From: Azoarcus sp.
GTDB lineage: Bacteria > Pseudomonadota > Gammaproteobacteria > Burkholderiales > Rhodocyclaceae
Length of the DNA stretch: 35,241 nucleotides
Reading direction: 5' to 3'
Assembly: GCA_031274995.1 (NCBI GenBank)
Contig: JAISPJ010000093.1
Span: 1-35,241, forward strand
How positions within the stretch are numbered: position 1 is the first letter of the stretch; each line of letters starts with the position of its first letter. Positions 34,240 through 35,241 of this stretch are shown piece after piece. Under the pieces are notes generated by a model, which was not told the origin of the DNA, did no database searches, and saw only the letters and a list, made by a program, of their open reading frames with translations. The position numbers were made by a program, and so were the translations under genes.

Positions 34240-35139
34240 TCAAGACTGGGTGGATTCCGGCGCTAACAACTGCAAGAGGCGCGGCACACGCCCCAAATTC
34301 CAATTGTCGAGCGCCCACGCCCACACTTCCCCGACGCAAGCGCCTCCCAACCCATCGGGGGGACTCTGCCCAAGAAAGCCCAACGCGGCGGACAGCACGC
34401 GAGATGGAGAACCTTCATCAACCGCCCGTGCCAGTGTCTGCTTGGAGAGTTTTTCCCCGGCGGCGTCCGTCGCCACCGGTAAATGCGCGTAAACCGGAAC
34501 GGGCAGGCCGAGCAACGCCTGAAGATGAATCTGGCGCATGGTCGAACCGAGAAGATCCGCCCCGCGCACCACGTGGGTCACGCCCTGTTCGGCATCGTCG
34601 ACGACCACGGCGAGTTGGTAAGCAAATACCTGGTCGGCGCGAAGCACCACGTAATCCCCCACGTCACGCGCAAGGTCTTCTTCCTGCCAACCCTGGATGG
34701 CATCTTCGAACCGGATCGTTCCCCCTGCCCTGACCCGCCACGCCCGTGGCCTCAAACCCGGCGGCAGACCGTCCCGGCAAGTGCCGGGGTAACGCAGTGA
34801 ACCGTCACGGGCAAGCGCGGAATCCGGCACTTCCTCCAGATCGCGCCGGGAACAGGCGCAGGGAAAAACGTGCCCGCCCGCTTTGAGCCGTTCCAGCGCG
34901 GTGGCGTAAATCCCGGCGCGGCGGCTTTGCCACAGGACTTCGCCGTCCCATTCAAAACCGAAACGCTCCAGCGTGCCAAGTATCGCCTCAGCCATGCCGG
35001 GCACGGTGCGCGGGGTATCGGCATCTTCGATGCGCACGAGCCAGCGCCCCCCGTGGCAACGGGCATCGAGCACGCTGCCCAGCGCGGCGACGAGCGAGCC
35101 GAAATGCAGCGGGCCGCTCGGCAGTAAAGCGGAGTTCAT
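34240..35139 (-). CDS. gluQ: Glutamyl-Q tRNA(Asp) synthetase with a disrupted 5' end
   Basis: GluQ (YadB) activates glutamate and attaches it to queuosine-34 of tRNA-Asp. From PSGPLHFGSLVAALGS onward it matches the family: VRIEDADTPR, the zinc-site cysteines in FPCACSRRD and YPGTC, YQLAVVVDD, HVVRGADLL and the KLSKQ loop (equivalent to KMSKS). The conserved N-terminal RFAP(S) part before PSG is missing. It reads MNSALL, and everything upstream is repeat DNA unlike any synthetase. The nearest ATG gives 299 residues; the frame stays open to 35217 but codes repeat-derived peptide. The Arg of RFAPS contacts the amino acid in this family, so the protein is probably inactive unless the true start lies elsewhere. 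queE and queC in the same window make the substrate pathway. Confidence 0.85.
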   Translation of the reverse strand: MNSALLPSGPLHFGSLVAALGSVLDARCHGGRWLVRIEDADTPRTVPGMAEAILGTLERFGFEWDGEVLWQSRRAGIYATALERLKAGGHVFPCACSRRDLEEVPDSALARDGSLRYPGTCRDGLPPGLRPRAWRVRAGGTIRFEDAIQGWQEEDLARDVGDYVVLRADQVFAYQLAVVVDDAEQGVTHVVRGADLLGSTMRQIHLQALLGLPVPVYAHLPVATDAAGEKLSKQTLARAVDEGSPSRVLSAALGFLGQSPPDGLGGACVGEVWAWALDNWNLGRVPRLLQLLAPESTQS

Positions 35140-35205
35140 TTCCGGACGATTTTTGAGTTGATTTCTGGACATCGATTTTAAGCGTTTTTGAGTTGATTTC
35201 TGGAC
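35132..35205. repeat. Three direct repeats at the gluQ break
   Basis: TTTTGAGTTGATTTCTGGAC occurs perfectly at 35151-35170 and 35186-35205. A third copy of its core, GAGTTCATTTCCGGAC at 35132-35147, matches at 14 of 16 bases. Core starts are 23 and 35 bp apart. Confidence 0.9.
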
Positions 35206-35240
35206 GGGAAAAACCACCGCTGTTTTGACGATTTTTCCCG
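35205..35240. repeat. Inverted repeat CGGGAAAAA/TTTTTCCCG
   Basis: A perfect 9-bp inverted repeat (35205-35213 and 35232-35240) with an 18-nt spacer directly abuts the last direct repeat at the edge of the window. It could be part of the same mobile-element end. Confidence 0.75.
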
Positions 35241-35241
35241 C

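Larger units (their letters stand above)
35122..35241. mobile_element. Probable end of a mobile element inserted in gluQ (partial)
   Basis: From the point where gluQ homology stops, the DNA changes to AT-richer, repeat-dense sequence that runs off the window. It carries three direct repeats and a 9-bp inverted repeat. Multiple short direct repeats near the tip are known for IS21-family ends, but no transposase is visible and the exact tip and target duplication cannot be placed, so the family is a guess. Confidence 0.4.

Noticed and set aside
35132-35205. CRISPR array
   Set aside because: Only three repeats of 16-20 bp, spaced unequally with 3-19 bp between them, one of them degenerate. No cas gene is seen.

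Overview
The window looks like chromosomal DNA of a betaproteobacterium. GC content is fairly high (roughly 58-60% by eye). Gene order and protein sequences fit the Rhodocyclales/Nitrosomonadales side of the class: a TPR protein-lolB-ispE-tRNA-Gln-prs-rplY-pth-ychF block, accA-tilS, hslVU, a complete tol-pal cluster followed by queE-queC, and nadA. No database search was possible, so the taxon is an inference.

Layout. Positions 1-80 hold the tail of an unidentified plus-strand gene that converges on ychF. Positions 138-7079 (minus) form a tightly packed envelope/translation/nucleotide block: TPR protein, lolB, ispE, tRNA-Gln(TTG), prs, rplY, pth and ychF, with 4-bp stop/start overlaps at several joints and a terminator-like hairpin between prs and rplY. 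After a 425-bp divergent spacer come a dynamin-like GTPase, the Mg2+ transporter mgtE and a small exported TonB-C protein (plus). These converge on tilS-accA-hslU-hslV and a two-STAS-domain protein (minus, 11666-16859).

Positions 17072-23548 (plus) carry ybgC-tolQ-tolR-tolA-tolB-pal-cpoB, the system that energises outer-membrane constriction at division, followed by queE and queC for 7-deazaguanine (queuosine precursor) synthesis. A PAS-GAF-GGDEF-EAL cyclic-di-GMP enzyme with a structured leader comes next, and then ruvA without ruvC or ruvB. A minus pair encodes a BepA-like M48 metalloprotease and a TusA-like protein.

The right part (28522-35241) is more mixed: a GH5 glucanase-like enzyme, a ComEA-like helix-hairpin-helix protein behind a near-consensus sigma-70 promoter, a CDF metal exporter, a rhodanese translationally coupled to nadA, a ClsB-type phospholipase D protein, and gluQ.

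Most of the window is ordinary housekeeping DNA. The most unusual signals are at the right end. The 5' part of gluQ, including the conserved RFAPS segment of the active site, is replaced by repeat-rich DNA (three copies of a 16-20 bp repeat plus a 9-bp inverted repeat) that looks like the end of a mobile element. The clsB-like gene carries an in-frame REP-type palindrome. Also notable are the duplicated helical-plus-STAS protein, the hairpin leader before the GGDEF-EAL gene, and the isolated ruvA. I found no CRISPR array, no rRNA and no clearly new multi-gene system.
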